Made by a program: the position numbers and the translations under genes. This document shows, piece by piece, positions 11,900 to 20,792 of a stretch of DNA of 57,499 nucleotides. Position 1 is the first letter of the stretch. The number at the start of each line of letters is the position of its first letter. The stretch is from a virus, in IMG/VR virus record IMGVR_UViG_3300011114_000805, positions 1 to 57,499 of that record, one strand, 5' to 3'. The notes below the pieces were generated by a model that did not search any database, had not been told where the DNA came from, and saw only the letters and a program-made list of their open reading frames with translations.

Positions 11900-12210
11900 A
11901 AATAACAGAACTAACCTACGAAATCCGTTTGTTGGCTCGCAAAGAAATAGATCCTTCTCGTAAGGATCTATTTTACCAAGTAGCTAGTCTACTTGAATAT
12001 ACAGATGACCTTGTGAAACAATGCGATCTAGCAGTTTGTGATGGACTTAAGTCTGGCACGGGCCCCATTGATTTGAACGGGGAACAAATATGCCCTGTGG
12101 ACAAAGAAGTTTTGGGAATGATGGATGATTTCATCACCGAACTTATCCACAAAGGTTATTTTCCCCAAGAAGATCGATGGGAAGAAATAAGAAAATTAGA
12201 CGCAGCGTAA
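11896..12210 (+). CDS. hypothetical protein (104 aa)
   Basis: It begins at an ATGA overlap with the preceding gene and is probably translationally coupled to it. The sequence is acidic and helical. No family is recognised; two Cys (CDLAVCDGL, and CPVDKEV later) do not form an obvious metal site. Its last 15 bases overlap the end of the convergent metallopeptidase-like gene. Confidence 0.55.
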   Translation: MKITELTYEIRLLARKEIDPSRKDLFYQVASLLEYTDDLVKQCDLAVCDGLKSGTGPIDLNGEQICPVDKEVLGMMDDFITELIHKGYFPQEDRWEEIRKLDAA

Positions 12211-12792
12211 TAAGGCTGTTCTAATATTCTTGGGTAGCGTGCTATGACTCTGGGCCTTAAAATTTGAAGGCATGGTTTTTTGCACTGCTTTATTCTTATA
12301 AGGGTTCTTTTTAAACATCCAAAATTTGCGTGTCTCTTCCATAATAAAATGGGTATAGATATAGCAATTTGCTTGCTTGATATACTTCTTTTTGTCAATC
12401 GGAAGATCGTACTTGTGTATCAATTTTACAGCAAATTGTTCGCATTCACGTTCCATCTTACGAACCCAGTAAAATGCCTTTTTAATAGTTTTAACGGAAT
12501 ATTCTTTTCCACCAAACCAATCAACTACAATAGAACAATGTCTATCGGCTGTATTGTAAATTTTTGATTTTTGAATCCATTGTAAAAAATGGCAATATTC
12601 ATGTAAGAGCACATCTAAAAAATTTGGTGCTTTTCGGGCTACAGAAATTGTTATGTTATTGTCATCAAAACATCCGGAACAACGACTACCCTCAACATTT
12701 ATTGCTTTACCGCGCCCTATGACCAATTTTCCATTGTAAAGTTTTAAATGTTTACGTACATGGGAGACAAACTGACGGTGTTTGTAAGTCAT
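12196..12792 (-). CDS. HExxH zinc metallopeptidase-like protein (198 aa)
   Basis: HEYCH (residues 64-68) within a hydrophobic helix (FLDVLLHEYCHFLQW) is a zincin active-site motif. A later helix with ERECEQFAVKL could supply the third ligand Glu. The layout recalls SprT-like or minimal gluzincin proteins, but no zinc ribbon is present. Substrate is unknown. I chose the ATG at 12792 because GGAGG lies 10 bases upstream and a CATAAATA late promoter precedes that; the frame extends to 12876 without such signals. It may process a phage or host protein late in infection. Confidence 0.7.
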   Translation of the reverse strand: MTYKHRQFVSHVRKHLKLYNGKLVIGRGKAINVEGSRCSGCFDDNNITISVARKAPNFLDVLLHEYCHFLQWIQKSKIYNTADRHCSIVVDWFGGKEYSVKTIKKAFYWVRKMERECEQFAVKLIHKYDLPIDKKKYIKQANCYIYTHFIMEETRKFWMFKKNPYKNKAVQKTMPSNFKAQSHSTLPKNIRTALLRCV

Positions 12793-12815
12793 GGCGTAGG
12801 AGCCTCCGTTAGAAC

Positions 12816-12823
12816 TATTTATG
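12816..12823 (-). promoter_or_regulatory. late promoter CATAAATA for the metallopeptidase gene
   Basis: On the minus strand CATAAATA is followed by TTCTAAC and a GGAGG ribosome-binding site before the ATG at 12792, giving a normal leader with a ribosome-binding site. Confidence 0.5.
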
Positions 12824-12869
12824 AATAAAACTACCCCAAAAGACAATATTTTTTTATTAAAATAAGGGC

Positions 12870-12898
12870 TTGACAATACCCTTGATTTGTATTATAAT
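12870..12898 (+). promoter_or_regulatory. consensus sigma70 promoter
   Basis: TTGACA (12870-12875), a 17-bp spacer and TATAAT (12893-12898): a perfect consensus. It drives the small HTH-like gene starting at 12923. Confidence 0.85.
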
Positions 12899-12922
12899 AT
12901 GCAATATAGAAAGGTTACTAAT

Positions 12923-13159
12923 ATGAATGTTACTAATATCAAGCGTCCGACTAAGATTCAGCGTGTTTGCAACTATATGTCACGGGGAAACACCCTGACT
13001 GAGGGCAAGGCACGATCCATGTTCAAGATTCGAAATGTCCGTGCCACGATGAGCGATCTTCGTGAAGCATTTGACACCTTCGGTCATCGTATGGACGTGG
13101 TTCGTGAGACCAAGAAGGGTCGTACCTTCTACCGTCTGCAAAATACGCGTTCCCGCTAA
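12923..13159 (+). CDS. small basic HTH-like protein (78 aa)
   Basis: The sequence has a probable helix-turn-helix: NTLTEGKARSMFKIRNVRATMSDLRE (about residues 24-49), then a basic wing-like strand pair ending RRxxKKGRTFYRL. This resembles small phage DNA-binding proteins of winged-helix type. The ATG at 12923 lies downstream of the perfect sigma70 promoter with GAAAGG as ribosome-binding site; the frame upstream of it overlaps the -10 and is not transcribed. A strong terminator follows, so it is a single-gene, strongly expressed early unit. Codon use is more GC-ending than in its neighbours. I infer a transcription regulator; the target is unknown. Confidence 0.65.
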   Translation: MNVTNIKRPTKIQRVCNYMSRGNTLTEGKARSMFKIRNVRATMSDLREAFDTFGHRMDVVRETKKGRTFYRLQNTRSR

Positions 13160-13178
13160 ACTTTCAAAAAAGTTTAGC
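13155..13178 (+). terminator. hairpin overlapping the stop codon
   Basis: GCTAAACT (13155-13162) pairs perfectly with AGTTTAGC (13171-13178). It precedes the main terminator and may protect the mRNA 3' end. Confidence 0.5.
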
Positions 13179-13183
13179 CTTTC

Positions 13184-13214
13184 AAAAACCACTCCAGTAA
13201 TGGGGTGGTTTTTT
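13184..13214 (+). terminator. intrinsic terminator
   Basis: AAAAACCACTCC pairs with GGGGTGGTTTTT around a 6-nt loop, with a T-run after the stem. It ends the single-gene unit of the HTH-like protein. Confidence 0.85.
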
Positions 13215-13225
13215 ATTTGGGAGAC

Positions 13226-13232
13226 CTAAATA
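13226..13232 (+). promoter_or_regulatory. late promoter CTAAATA for the giant gene
   Basis: It ends 21 nt before the ATG at 13254. AGGTGA lies between as ribosome-binding site. Confidence 0.55.
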
Positions 13233-13253
13233 GATGTAACAGGTGATTAATTT

Positions 13254-16200
13254 ATGATATCAAGAAAATGTTGTTGTACGACTTCGAATACGTGCTGTGA
13301 CCCAATTTTAAAAGACCAATTCGTAACTTTATTTGATACTGAATTAGATAGCGCATGCCCAGTATCTGATCAGGATTTAATTGTATTAAAAATTAATCGC
13401 CCTGGTGCCCAATCACATCGTAGAGAAATTTCCATAGGAACACCCCCGGTAGGTAATGGGGGAGGTCCAGGTGGTGGTGTAGGAGGAGGATCGGGGTGCC
13501 CATCGTGCTGTAGAACATGTTCTAGAGAAGGTTGTACATGCGGTCCATTGGTTCCAGGTGTTGGCAATATTAATATAGGTGGAACCCGCAGAACTGATAT
13601 AGGTAAGCCATGTACAAAATGTTGTTGTATGGTTCCTAATGATTACCCTGGAGGATGTGCAGATTCCCCCTCATGTACTGCTGGATTCCAATTTAAAAAT
13701 AACAACAATACACCACAACCATCAATAAGTAATATTCCTTCGGTTTTTAAAAGTTTTGTAAATAAAATTTTAAAAAATCCACCATCATTATTAAAACAAT
13801 ATAATATTCAAACTTTAGATTATTTAAACAGTGTAGAGGTTCAAAACGATAGACTTTTAAAAACTACAGAAAAACAAATAAGAACACCTACGACAAAAAC
13901 TGATTTTAAAAATGAAAGATTTAAATCAACATTAGAATTTTTAAATAGATGTAAAAAATGTTTGCAGGACAATAATATTGATATTGATTGTGTTGATAAT
14001 GAGACGAATCTATTATGCCAAGGTAAAAATACTAATATTTGTGAAAATTGTTCTGAAGAATGCATTAATTTTTGTGATCCAATTTATGGTGGAACACCAC
14101 AACAAATAAAAAATAGTGAATTATTATTGAGTAATATTAATTACAAAGATAATATGTTAGCCTTAGATCCGGAGTTAGATACCACAGAAGTGTATTCTGG
14201 GACAAAAGATGTTACAAATTTAGTAAAAAGTCTTGGTGCAGGTGATTATGGTAATGATGTTACTTTACCAGATCCAAGTCAAAAACTATGTACTAAATGT
14301 TTATTTAGTGGTGGTAACCCAGCAGCACCTCCCATTTATTTTATTTACAGATATTCTTCTTGTAATTTTATATGGTACCCACCAGAATATGTTTTTAATT
14401 ACAACAGAACACCAAGTCAATGTCCAGGATATATACATCCAACAGGACCAAGAACATGTGATTATTTTTTTGGTAGGATAAATCAAGCAGTTTCTGATGG
14501 TGCAGAAAGTGCGTTTGAAACCAGTTGCACATCAAATATATTTGATACCCCCGATAGTGGTTGTTCCAGAGATTATAATTCTTTTCCTTGTCAATGTACT
14601 CAATTTCCACATTTAAGTGGTGGAATTTATGATACTTTACAAAGACGTATTAATATTTCTAAGAAACAATTTTTTGGTGGATATATTGCAGGAAAAAATC
14701 CATTTTTACCAAAAGTAAAAATCTCGGAATTAGGGTGTTGTACTTGTTTTACCACACAAAGTACTTATGGTCCTCCGGAGGACTGTGCGGGGTCAGCAGA
14801 GCGTTTTAATACAAAAAGAAGTAAATTTTTATCGTATCCAAAAGCAAGTGGTTGGGGTTCCAGTATACAAGCTATAGGAATTGGTTGCACCGAAGATCGA
14901 GGTACCAGCCCACCAGCTTATAATCCAAATTATAATACTAGCTGTTTTAGTCGTGGTATTTCTCCATATTTAAGTAGAATATCTATTTCGCTTTATACTT
15001 TAGCATTTGATATTTTCCATTACGGTTCAGATAATCCAGCCCAACAGGAAACTTTAGGGGCAACCTATAGATCTTCTTCTATATTAGAAGATGGTAAAAA
15101 GTGGACGTCATTACGTTTTACTAAAATGTACAATAAAAAAGATTCTTTATACAATAAATTAGTTGGAATTGTATCTTTAGAACACCACTTTGAATCATGG
15201 GCTTATCACAGTAAAGCTCCCTTTTCTCCACAACCACCTTTGTTAATGAATCATGGTTTAATTTTATTATTACCTTATGAAAGAGCGTATGCTGGATTTG
15301 TAAAACCTTGTAGTTTTCAATATGAACCAAGAGCTGCAATGCGTTGGCAGATTCAGCGATATACTCCACGAACTGTTATGTATGGTTCTTCTGGTGTCCC
15401 TATCTTCTTTTCGGATCTTTATGCATTTGAACATTTATCACGTGAAAAAAATATTTTAATTGATGGTGAAACATTTAATGGTTCTAAATTTTTAGAACAG
15501 TATTATTTGTATTTTTACAATAATATTATCAAACCTTCTATTGTAGGTGAACCTTATGTTGAACCAATAGATGTTTCAATGTATGAATATGTAAAGACAT
15601 GTCTTACTGAAATGATTAGATATAATATTATCAGTATCAAAGACCACGCAAAAGATATTGCTGATGAATTAATTGAAATACTAGACCAGATTACTGTTGA
15701 AACTATTGAAGGTGAATCTGTTGTAGTATTCCCGAATAATTTTATTAAAACACAAATTGGTGGATCTGCTGGTTATTATTATATGATAACTTTTTTAAAG
15801 CGTTTAGTTGGTTTTGATATTGGTAATAATCCTATTACGGATTGGGCGTCACTTAAACCATACGTAACAGCTAAAGTTATTAAGAGAATGATTAACCCAG
15901 ATAGTTTGGGCACTTTAGCAAATTATAGAAAAAGTCTTCCGGGCCCAATGTTCTTAGGACCAAGAAGAGTTAAATTAATACCAACACCACTTTCATCTGG
16001 GTTAACAGCATGGGGGTGTGATCCAGAAGAAGGATGTTCTTCGTATAATCCATCTCCACTTGATATACAATCAAATGTTAATTTAGTGTATTCTTCTGTT
16101 CATACAAATGATCTTGGTACTAATTTTGCTATTACTGTAAACGGTAAAGTTCAAATTACAGGAAATAATTCTGTTCCTGTATGTAATACCGATACCGATA

Positions 16201-19200
16201 CAGCTAATTTTACAACATCTCTTGGTTGTGTCCCGTTACATTTAAGTTATGTTCAAGATCTTTTAGAAAATCCAGCAGATGCTGCTCCTGGAAGTATAGA
16301 AAAAATTTCTTGTAAAGGTAAATTTGCTGTCGCCTTGGTAAACTATGGGGCATTTCCTGTAGGAAATCATCTTGGTAATGAAAATAGCAACGATACAAAT
16401 AGAAAATTAGATTCTAATTGTGGTGTTCAATGGGTTGCAAGTGGTCCTTCTGATCCAAACTATGGTGGTATCTATCGCCAAGATCCAAGTTTTAGTTTTT
16501 GGGGAGTTTATCCGAGTTGTCCTGGTTATGGATATGGCGTTAATGATAATACATTTGCTTTAAAAACATGGGGACCAGATAATAAATATGGTATTTTTTA
16601 TAATCCCCCAGGTAAATTATATTATTGTCCTTCTTCTAATGATAGTAATGTTGCACCTAACGGAATATTAAATACATTACCTTTAAAAAATAGATATAGA
16701 TTTTGGATAGATGCTGCAGCAGGCGCCAAACATTGTGTTGCTATTACTGGTGATGGGTGTTTATTTGTAACACCAGAAAGTGATAATACATACAATCAAT
16801 CATCTTATGGAAAAGCACCAACCCAAGTTTCTGGTAATAGTGATTTAACATATATTGAAAACATGCCTGTACCAGGTTATTTTAAAGATATTGACTGGAA
16901 TGGAAACAGTCTTACAGAATGGAAAGCAAAACATTGCGGTGGTAATTTCCCCCGCATAAAATGTGATATTAGATGTTATTTGTATTCTATTAATAATTAC
17001 GATGATTTGAATCCTGATTTTCCTTCTGGAGTTTATTCTGGTACCCCTGGGTATTTTGATATTACACCAGAAAGACCTTTTTATACAAATGTTGGTGCCG
17101 GACAATATCACAGTATTGCTGTTTCTTCTGATCAGAATTTAAAAGTCTGGGGTAGTTATGTCAAAGTAGATCAGTCTGGTAATATTCTTGGACCAAATCA
17201 ACAAGATATAACAGGTAATACTGGAATAAATCCTATACAAGCATTTTCACCAACCAATCTCATTAATCCAGATAGATGGACGCTTGGTGGAATAACATTA
17301 GGGTGTGTAGGTCAGGATGTTAATAATCCCGATAATTATGTATATACTACCGCAACAAAAGATCCAGCTACTATTAAAATATTTCAAGTAGATGGTGGAC
17401 CTGATTATAGTCTTGCTGTAACGGGGTCAGATACACCAGTTAATGTTATTATTTGGGGACACTCAGAAATGGTTTCCGCATTAAATAATACTGTAATTTC
17501 TGGTTTAACCGGATCTGATACTAAATCTTACAACTATATTGAAAAAATTATAGCTGGTGTAAATTCTTTTGGTGTATTGTACCGAAGACAAAATAATGCT
17601 CAAAAATTCTTAGATATTTTTACTAGACCTTCGCGTACAGCGAAATCATATGATTTTGGTGTTGATAAATTGCCATATACCGAATATGATTTTGAAGATG
17701 CTGCTCTGAGTTATGGTCATGCAATTGGTATTGTTAATAGTGGATACAGAATTAATACCTGGAAACAAAGTTCGTTTAATTCATATACAGGACATAATTT
17801 ATTACAATTTAATAGTACTGGTGATCTTCCGTTATATTTCCAAAGTCAAGCTTTCTTTAGATGTGTAAAAGGACACTGGGATTTTTCCAAATGGTTATTT
17901 GGTAGATCGTGTAAGCAGTTACAGGGCGAAGAACAAGACAATGAAGTAATAAAAGAAGACAAGTGCAGTATCTACTGGAAAAAAGGTGAAGCAAATTTAT
18001 GTTTTACAGGTCACCCAAAATATTATTGGATGAAACCCAATGATAGAAGATACCAAAAAGTTACTCCATTGCACACAAGAGATCCACAAGAAGATCAAAC
18101 TGGTTGTGGTCTTCTGCGCGATGAAAATGGTGACGATGGATTACAACCCGCTGATTATGGTACAGGAAGCGGAAGTCAAACAAATGGAGATGCAAATCGT
18201 CAATTAGGTGAATTGATTGGTGGGTGCTATTCTGGTAGAGGTGATATATGTTGGGTAGGCGATGGATCACCCAGTGCTTACCAATACACAAAACAGTCAA
18301 CTCAATTAGGTACCGGTAATCGTTGTGATTGCGAAGAAGCATGTGGATGTCCACCAGAATCTGAAACTTATTATAGGTATGATTGTGGTGCACCCAATAG
18401 TTTTGAAGGACTGGGTACTATGTGTTTTGGTGATGGTGTTTACGGAAGATCTGGTTTTTCTTCAAATAAAGATTTTTTTGTTCAATCTCACAAATATTTT
18501 GGAAAAACAAAATCACGCGAAGCAGTTGAGGGCGTAGGTGGAGTATGCTGTGGTGTTGTTGATACAAATATAACTTATTTTTATTATGCAAAAAAATGTT
18601 TTTATTATGGTTATAATTCTACTACTGGGTTGTATGAAGTAAAAAACGCACCTTTAAAATATAGATCATATTACTGGGGTGATGGTAGAACAGGTGCAAA
18701 TCCTGGTGCTACTTCGGCAGTTTATATGAATTATACGATGACTCCAGAAGATTGTATTGTAAAATATTATCAAGTAGATTATTATATGCAATACCCAACA
18801 GTTTATGTTGGTGGAGCTCGTTTACGACAATTAAAATTAAGTTTTTACACTTCTATTAACCTCGGTCAAGGGTCACCATGTGATCAGTGTTTTTGTAACG
18901 CAAATGATCCATGTTCACCCAATAATCAATGCCCGGATACATGTTCTGGATGCAAAGATGTCAATGCTGGTAAAAATTTACTTGGACCGGGTGGATGGAT
19001 ATACAATCCTGGAGCATTATGTAATAATTCTTCAATTGGTGATATAATACCAGTATACAGAGGAGGTGTTCTTAGTAGTTCAATTGCCTTGTTTGATCAA
19101 ACTTTATATCTCGAAGCTGGTGCATCAACATATTTGGGACCTTTAGTAAAATTTGGTCCATATACAGGAAGATTACCCCCAGGGTTTACTGCAACATGTT

Positions 19201-19583
19201 ATACAGGTCCAGCTTGTCCGTGTCCAAACTATGAAGCTAATTGTGCTGGATGTAATTTACAATGTAATGCAAATGCAGTTTATGATGTTCTTGAAGAATA
19301 TGATATCGATGATTTAACAAAATATAATTTAGTTGGAGACAAAATAACGTATACAAACGAACAAACAGGTAAATTGTTTAGAGTTTATGAAGAATTAAAA
19401 TCTACCTGGATGCTTACCGGAGCGACATATGATCCCCCAGCATTTCAGGGTGGTTGGGATTTATCGAGTGGATGTTCAGACTTTGCTATAGATAAGTTCT
19501 ATGGATTCCTTAAATATGAAAATGGAAATACTGCTATGTATGGAGTTGCTTCAGATTTAACTTGTTTATCAATTACAGATTAA
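13254..19583 (+). CDS. giant Cys-rich virion-type protein with RCC1-like repeats (2109 aa)
   Basis: This is the largest gene in the window. The N-terminus is Cys-rich (KCCCTTSNTCC) with Gly-rich and multiple Cys clusters up to about residue 400 and again near the C-terminus (about 1880-2040). Residues about 940-1505 contain at least six RCC1-like blade signatures, of the form G..hs.Al...G.l..WG. Examples are NFAITVNGKVQITG (about 950), KFAVALVNYG (about 1022), KHCVAITGDGCLFV (about 1157), YHSIAVSSDQNLKVWG (about 1285), YSLAVTGSD..NVIIWG (about 1385) and HAIGIVNSGYRINTW (about 1490). This suggests a beta-propeller. There is no signal peptide. It has a late promoter. I infer a tail fibre, adhesin or other virion-surface protein; the many Cys could bind metal or form disulphides. 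The assignment is by composition and repeats only. Confidence 0.7.
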   Translation: MISRKCCCTTSNTCCDPILKDQFVTLFDTELDSACPVSDQDLIVLKINRPGAQSHRREISIGTPPVGNGGGPGGGVGGGSGCPSCCRTCSREGCTCGPLVPGVGNINIGGTRRTDIGKPCTKCCCMVPNDYPGGCADSPSCTAGFQFKNNNNTPQPSISNIPSVFKSFVNKILKNPPSLLKQYNIQTLDYLNSVEVQNDRLLKTTEKQIRTPTTKTDFKNERFKSTLEFLNRCKKCLQDNNIDIDCVDNETNLLCQGKNTNICENCSEECINFCDPIYGGTPQQIKNSELLLSNINYKDNMLALDPELDTTEVYSGTKDVTNLVKSLGAGDYGNDVTLPDPSQKLCTKCLFSGGNPAAPPIYFIYRYSSCNFIWYPPEYVFNYNRTPSQCPGYIHPTGPRTCDYFFGRINQAVSDGAESAFETSCTSNIFDTPDSGCSRDYNSFPCQCTQFPHLSGGIYDTLQRRINISKKQFFGGYIAGKNPFLPKVKISELGCCTCFTTQSTYGPPEDCAGSAERFNTKRSKFLSYPKASGWGSSIQAIGIGCTEDRGTSPPAYNPNYNTSCFSRGISPYLSRISISLYTLAFDIFHYGSDNPAQQETLGATYRSSSILEDGKKWTSLRFTKMYNKKDSLYNKLVGIVSLEHHFESWAYHSKAPFSPQPPLLMNHGLILLLPYERAYAGFVKPCSFQYEPRAAMRWQIQRYTPRTVMYGSSGVPIFFSDLYAFEHLSREKNILIDGETFNGSKFLEQYYLYFYNNIIKPSIVGEPYVEPIDVSMYEYVKTCLTEMIRYNIISIKDHAKDIADELIEILDQITVETIEGESVVVFPNNFIKTQIGGSAGYYYMITFLKRLVGFDIGNNPITDWASLKPYVTAKVIKRMINPDSLGTLANYRKSLPGPMFLGPRRVKLIPTPLSSGLTAWGCDPEEGCSSYNPSPLDIQSNVNLVYSSVHTNDLGTNFAITVNGKVQITGNNSVPVCNTDTDTANFTTSLGCVPLHLSYVQDLLENPADAAPGSIEKISCKGKFAVALVNYGAFPVGNHLGNENSNDTNRKLDSNCGVQWVASGPSDPNYGGIYRQDPSFSFWGVYPSCPGYGYGVNDNTFALKTWGPDNKYGIFYNPPGKLYYCPSSNDSNVAPNGILNTLPLKNRYRFWIDAAAGAKHCVAITGDGCLFVTPESDNTYNQSSYGKAPTQVSGNSDLTYIENMPVPGYFKDIDWNGNSLTEWKAKHCGGNFPRIKCDIRCYLYSINNYDDLNPDFPSGVYSGTPGYFDITPERPFYTNVGAGQYHSIAVSSDQNLKVWGSYVKVDQSGNILGPNQQDITGNTGINPIQAFSPTNLINPDRWTLGGITLGCVGQDVNNPDNYVYTTATKDPATIKIFQVDGGPDYSLAVTGSDTPVNVIIWGHSEMVSALNNTVISGLTGSDTKSYNYIEKIIAGVNSFGVLYRRQNNAQKFLDIFTRPSRTAKSYDFGVDKLPYTEYDFEDAALSYGHAIGIVNSGYRINTWKQSSFNSYTGHNLLQFNSTGDLPLYFQSQAFFRCVKGHWDFSKWLFGRSCKQLQGEEQDNEVIKEDKCSIYWKKGEANLCFTGHPKYYWMKPNDRRYQKVTPLHTRDPQEDQTGCGLLRDENGDDGLQPADYGTGSGSQTNGDANRQLGELIGGCYSGRGDICWVGDGSPSAYQYTKQSTQLGTGNRCDCEEACGCPPESETYYRYDCGAPNSFEGLGTMCFGDGVYGRSGFSSNKDFFVQSHKYFGKTKSREAVEGVGGVCCGVVDTNITYFYYAKKCFYYGYNSTTGLYEVKNAPLKYRSYYWGDGRTGANPGATSAVYMNYTMTPEDCIVKYYQVDYYMQYPTVYVGGARLRQLKLSFYTSINLGQGSPCDQCFCNANDPCSPNNQCPDTCSGCKDVNAGKNLLGPGGWIYNPGALCNNSSIGDIIPVYRGGVLSSSIALFDQTLYLEAGASTYLGPLVKFGPYTGRLPPGFTATCYTGPACPCPNYEANCAGCNLQCNANAVYDVLEEYDIDDLTKYNLVGDKITYTNEQTGKLFRVYEELKSTWMLTGATYDPPAFQGGWDLSSGCSDFAIDKFYGFLKYENGNTAMYGVASDLTCLSITD

Positions 19584-19598
19584 AAATAGGAAAAATAT

Positions 19599-20153
19599 AT
19601 GAATTTTAATAATAATCATTTTGTGTCAGGAGAATCGTATTCAGGAGATGGTGTAAACACATTTACACGAGATAGTTTAAATACAAATCCGGGATTAGAT
19701 GTAGGGCTTTATACAGAAACTAAAAACGAAACTGCACCATCAGAATATAGTAAATATATTAATTTTAACTTTACTATTAAAAAAGTAATAAAAATACATA
19801 AACATTTAATAGGATCCGGAGACATAATAGATTATGTTACGTCTATTACTGGTATTAAAAGATTTATAATTTATATTACAAAAGGTAATTGTGGATGTGA
19901 AAATAGAAGAAAAAAATTCAATAAAATTTTAACGATTCCTTATTATACTATATCTATTAATAATTTTTCATATATTGATGAAATTGTAAGCGGCTACAAA
20001 AAAGAAACAGTTAAAATTAAATCAAATTCAACTTCTTTTGATCAAATTTCAGCTGAACATATGCAAGGTCATATTGCACTATTTGCACCAAAACAAACAT
20101 TGGTTACACAATCAAAAAAATCAGGTTGTGGGTGTGCAAATAAAAAACGTTGA
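19599..20153 (+). CDS. hypothetical protein with GCGC motifs (184 aa)
   Basis: The first about 60 residues are polar, Asn/Ser/Thr-rich. The middle contains FIIYITKGNCGCENRRKKFNKIL, and the extreme C-terminus is GCGCANKKR. CGC followed by a basic helix (CENRRKKFN) occurs in several T4-like phage proteins I have seen, with unknown function; the paired CGC motifs may bind metal. The gene follows the giant Cys-rich gene by 15 bases with AGGAAAA as ribosome-binding site, so they are probably one late transcript and may act together. The sigma70 promoter of the next gene overlaps its stop. Confidence 0.55.
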   Translation: MNFNNNHFVSGESYSGDGVNTFTRDSLNTNPGLDVGLYTETKNETAPSEYSKYINFNFTIKKVIKIHKHLIGSGDIIDYVTSITGIKRFIIYITKGNCGCENRRKKFNKILTIPYYTISINNFSYIDEIVSGYKKETVKIKSNSTSFDQISAEHMQGHIALFAPKQTLVTQSKKSGCGCANKKR

Positions 20154-20178
20154 CAATTCAAATAATATGTGATATAAT
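20150..20178 (+). promoter_or_regulatory. consensus sigma70 promoter
   Basis: TTGACA (20150-20155), a 17-bp spacer and TATAAT (20173-20178), with GAAAGG as ribosome-binding site before the ATG at 20200. Confidence 0.85.
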
Positions 20179-20199
20179 ACAATTAACGAAAGGTTACAC

Positions 20200-20493
20200 A
20201 TGGAAATTAAGTATTTTAAGATGATGAATGGTGAAGAAGTAATTGCAAAAGCCAAAAAGGTAAACTCTGATTGGTACATGGAAGACCCTGCTCAAATTAT
20301 TCATTTACAGGAATATAAGCTAGGGTTAGCAAACTGGCTACCGTACACAACAATCAAAGAAGGTGCATTGATTCCTAGTACCGCAATCATGTTTGCTACT
20401 GATGTAGCAGAAGACATGATTGAATATTATGGTCGGTGGGTTGACCCAAATCTTGTTGTAGAACAAGATGCAGTTACTGAAGTGACTAAGTAA
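20200..20493 (+). CDS. Sm-like (LSm/Hfq-fold) phage protein, second copy (97 aa)
   Basis: It shares with the gene at 10190 the order IKYFKMMNGEEVIAKAKK, EDPAQII, LGLANWLPYT, a hydrophobic strand IPSTAIMFATDVAEDMIEYY, and length. The two are clear paralogues, though much diverged. It carries a perfect sigma70 promoter, so it is probably strongly expressed early. I infer an RNA-binding ring protein; targets are unknown. Confidence 0.65.
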   Translation: MEIKYFKMMNGEEVIAKAKKVNSDWYMEDPAQIIHLQEYKLGLANWLPYTTIKEGALIPSTAIMFATDVAEDMIEYYGRWVDPNLVVEQDAVTEVTK

Positions 20494-20497
20494 TTTT

Positions 20498-20505
20498 AAT
20501 AAATA
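20498..20505 (+). promoter_or_regulatory. late promoter AATAAATA
   Basis: It ends 5 nt before the GTG at 20511, which predicts a leaderless late mRNA starting at the GTG. Confidence 0.6.
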
Positions 20506-20510
20506 TTTGC

Positions 20511-20792
20511 GTGTTTAAAGGCAAATATAAAAAGAAACTATCTGATGGTTCTTTGGCTACGTATTCCACAAATGATGTTGTTATGTTTCATGGAAAATTA
20601 TACGCAGCCAAAGAACCTATTTCTTTGTCTCCACTAGAAAACACAAATTCATGGACTTTTGTTGGCTCTACTGAAATTTTTAATTCAGACAACCCACCGT
20701 TAAATCCAGAGATTGGACAAATCTGGGTTAAAGATGGTATATATTATTCTTATTACTACGATGGTAACAACTATGCTTGGGTTGCTATTTAA
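20511..20792 (+). CDS. small carbohydrate-binding-like fibre protein (93 aa), GTG start
   Basis: The pattern FKGKYKKKLSDGSLATYSTNDVVMFHGKLYAAKEP...W.FVG resembles the small chitin-binding (CBM5/12-like) modules often placed on phage fibres: a gating Tyr, an x-V-x-x-x-G-x-x-Y core and a Trp. The C-terminal half is PEIGQIWVKDGIYYSYYYDGNNYAWVAI, aromatic-rich and beta-like. A late promoter lies 5 nt before the GTG. I infer a surface or fibre-tip protein binding glycans. It converges with the structural gene at 20789 with a 4-base overlap. Confidence 0.55.
   Translation: MFKGKYKKKLSDGSLATYSTNDVVMFHGKLYAAKEPISLSPLENTNSWTFVGSTEIFNSDNPPLNPEIGQIWVKDGIYYSYYYDGNNYAWVAI

Noticed and set aside
12887-12922. 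Longer N-terminus for the HTH-like protein
   Set aside because: These codons overlap the -10 element of its perfect sigma70 promoter; the ATG at 12923 has a proper ribosome-binding site.
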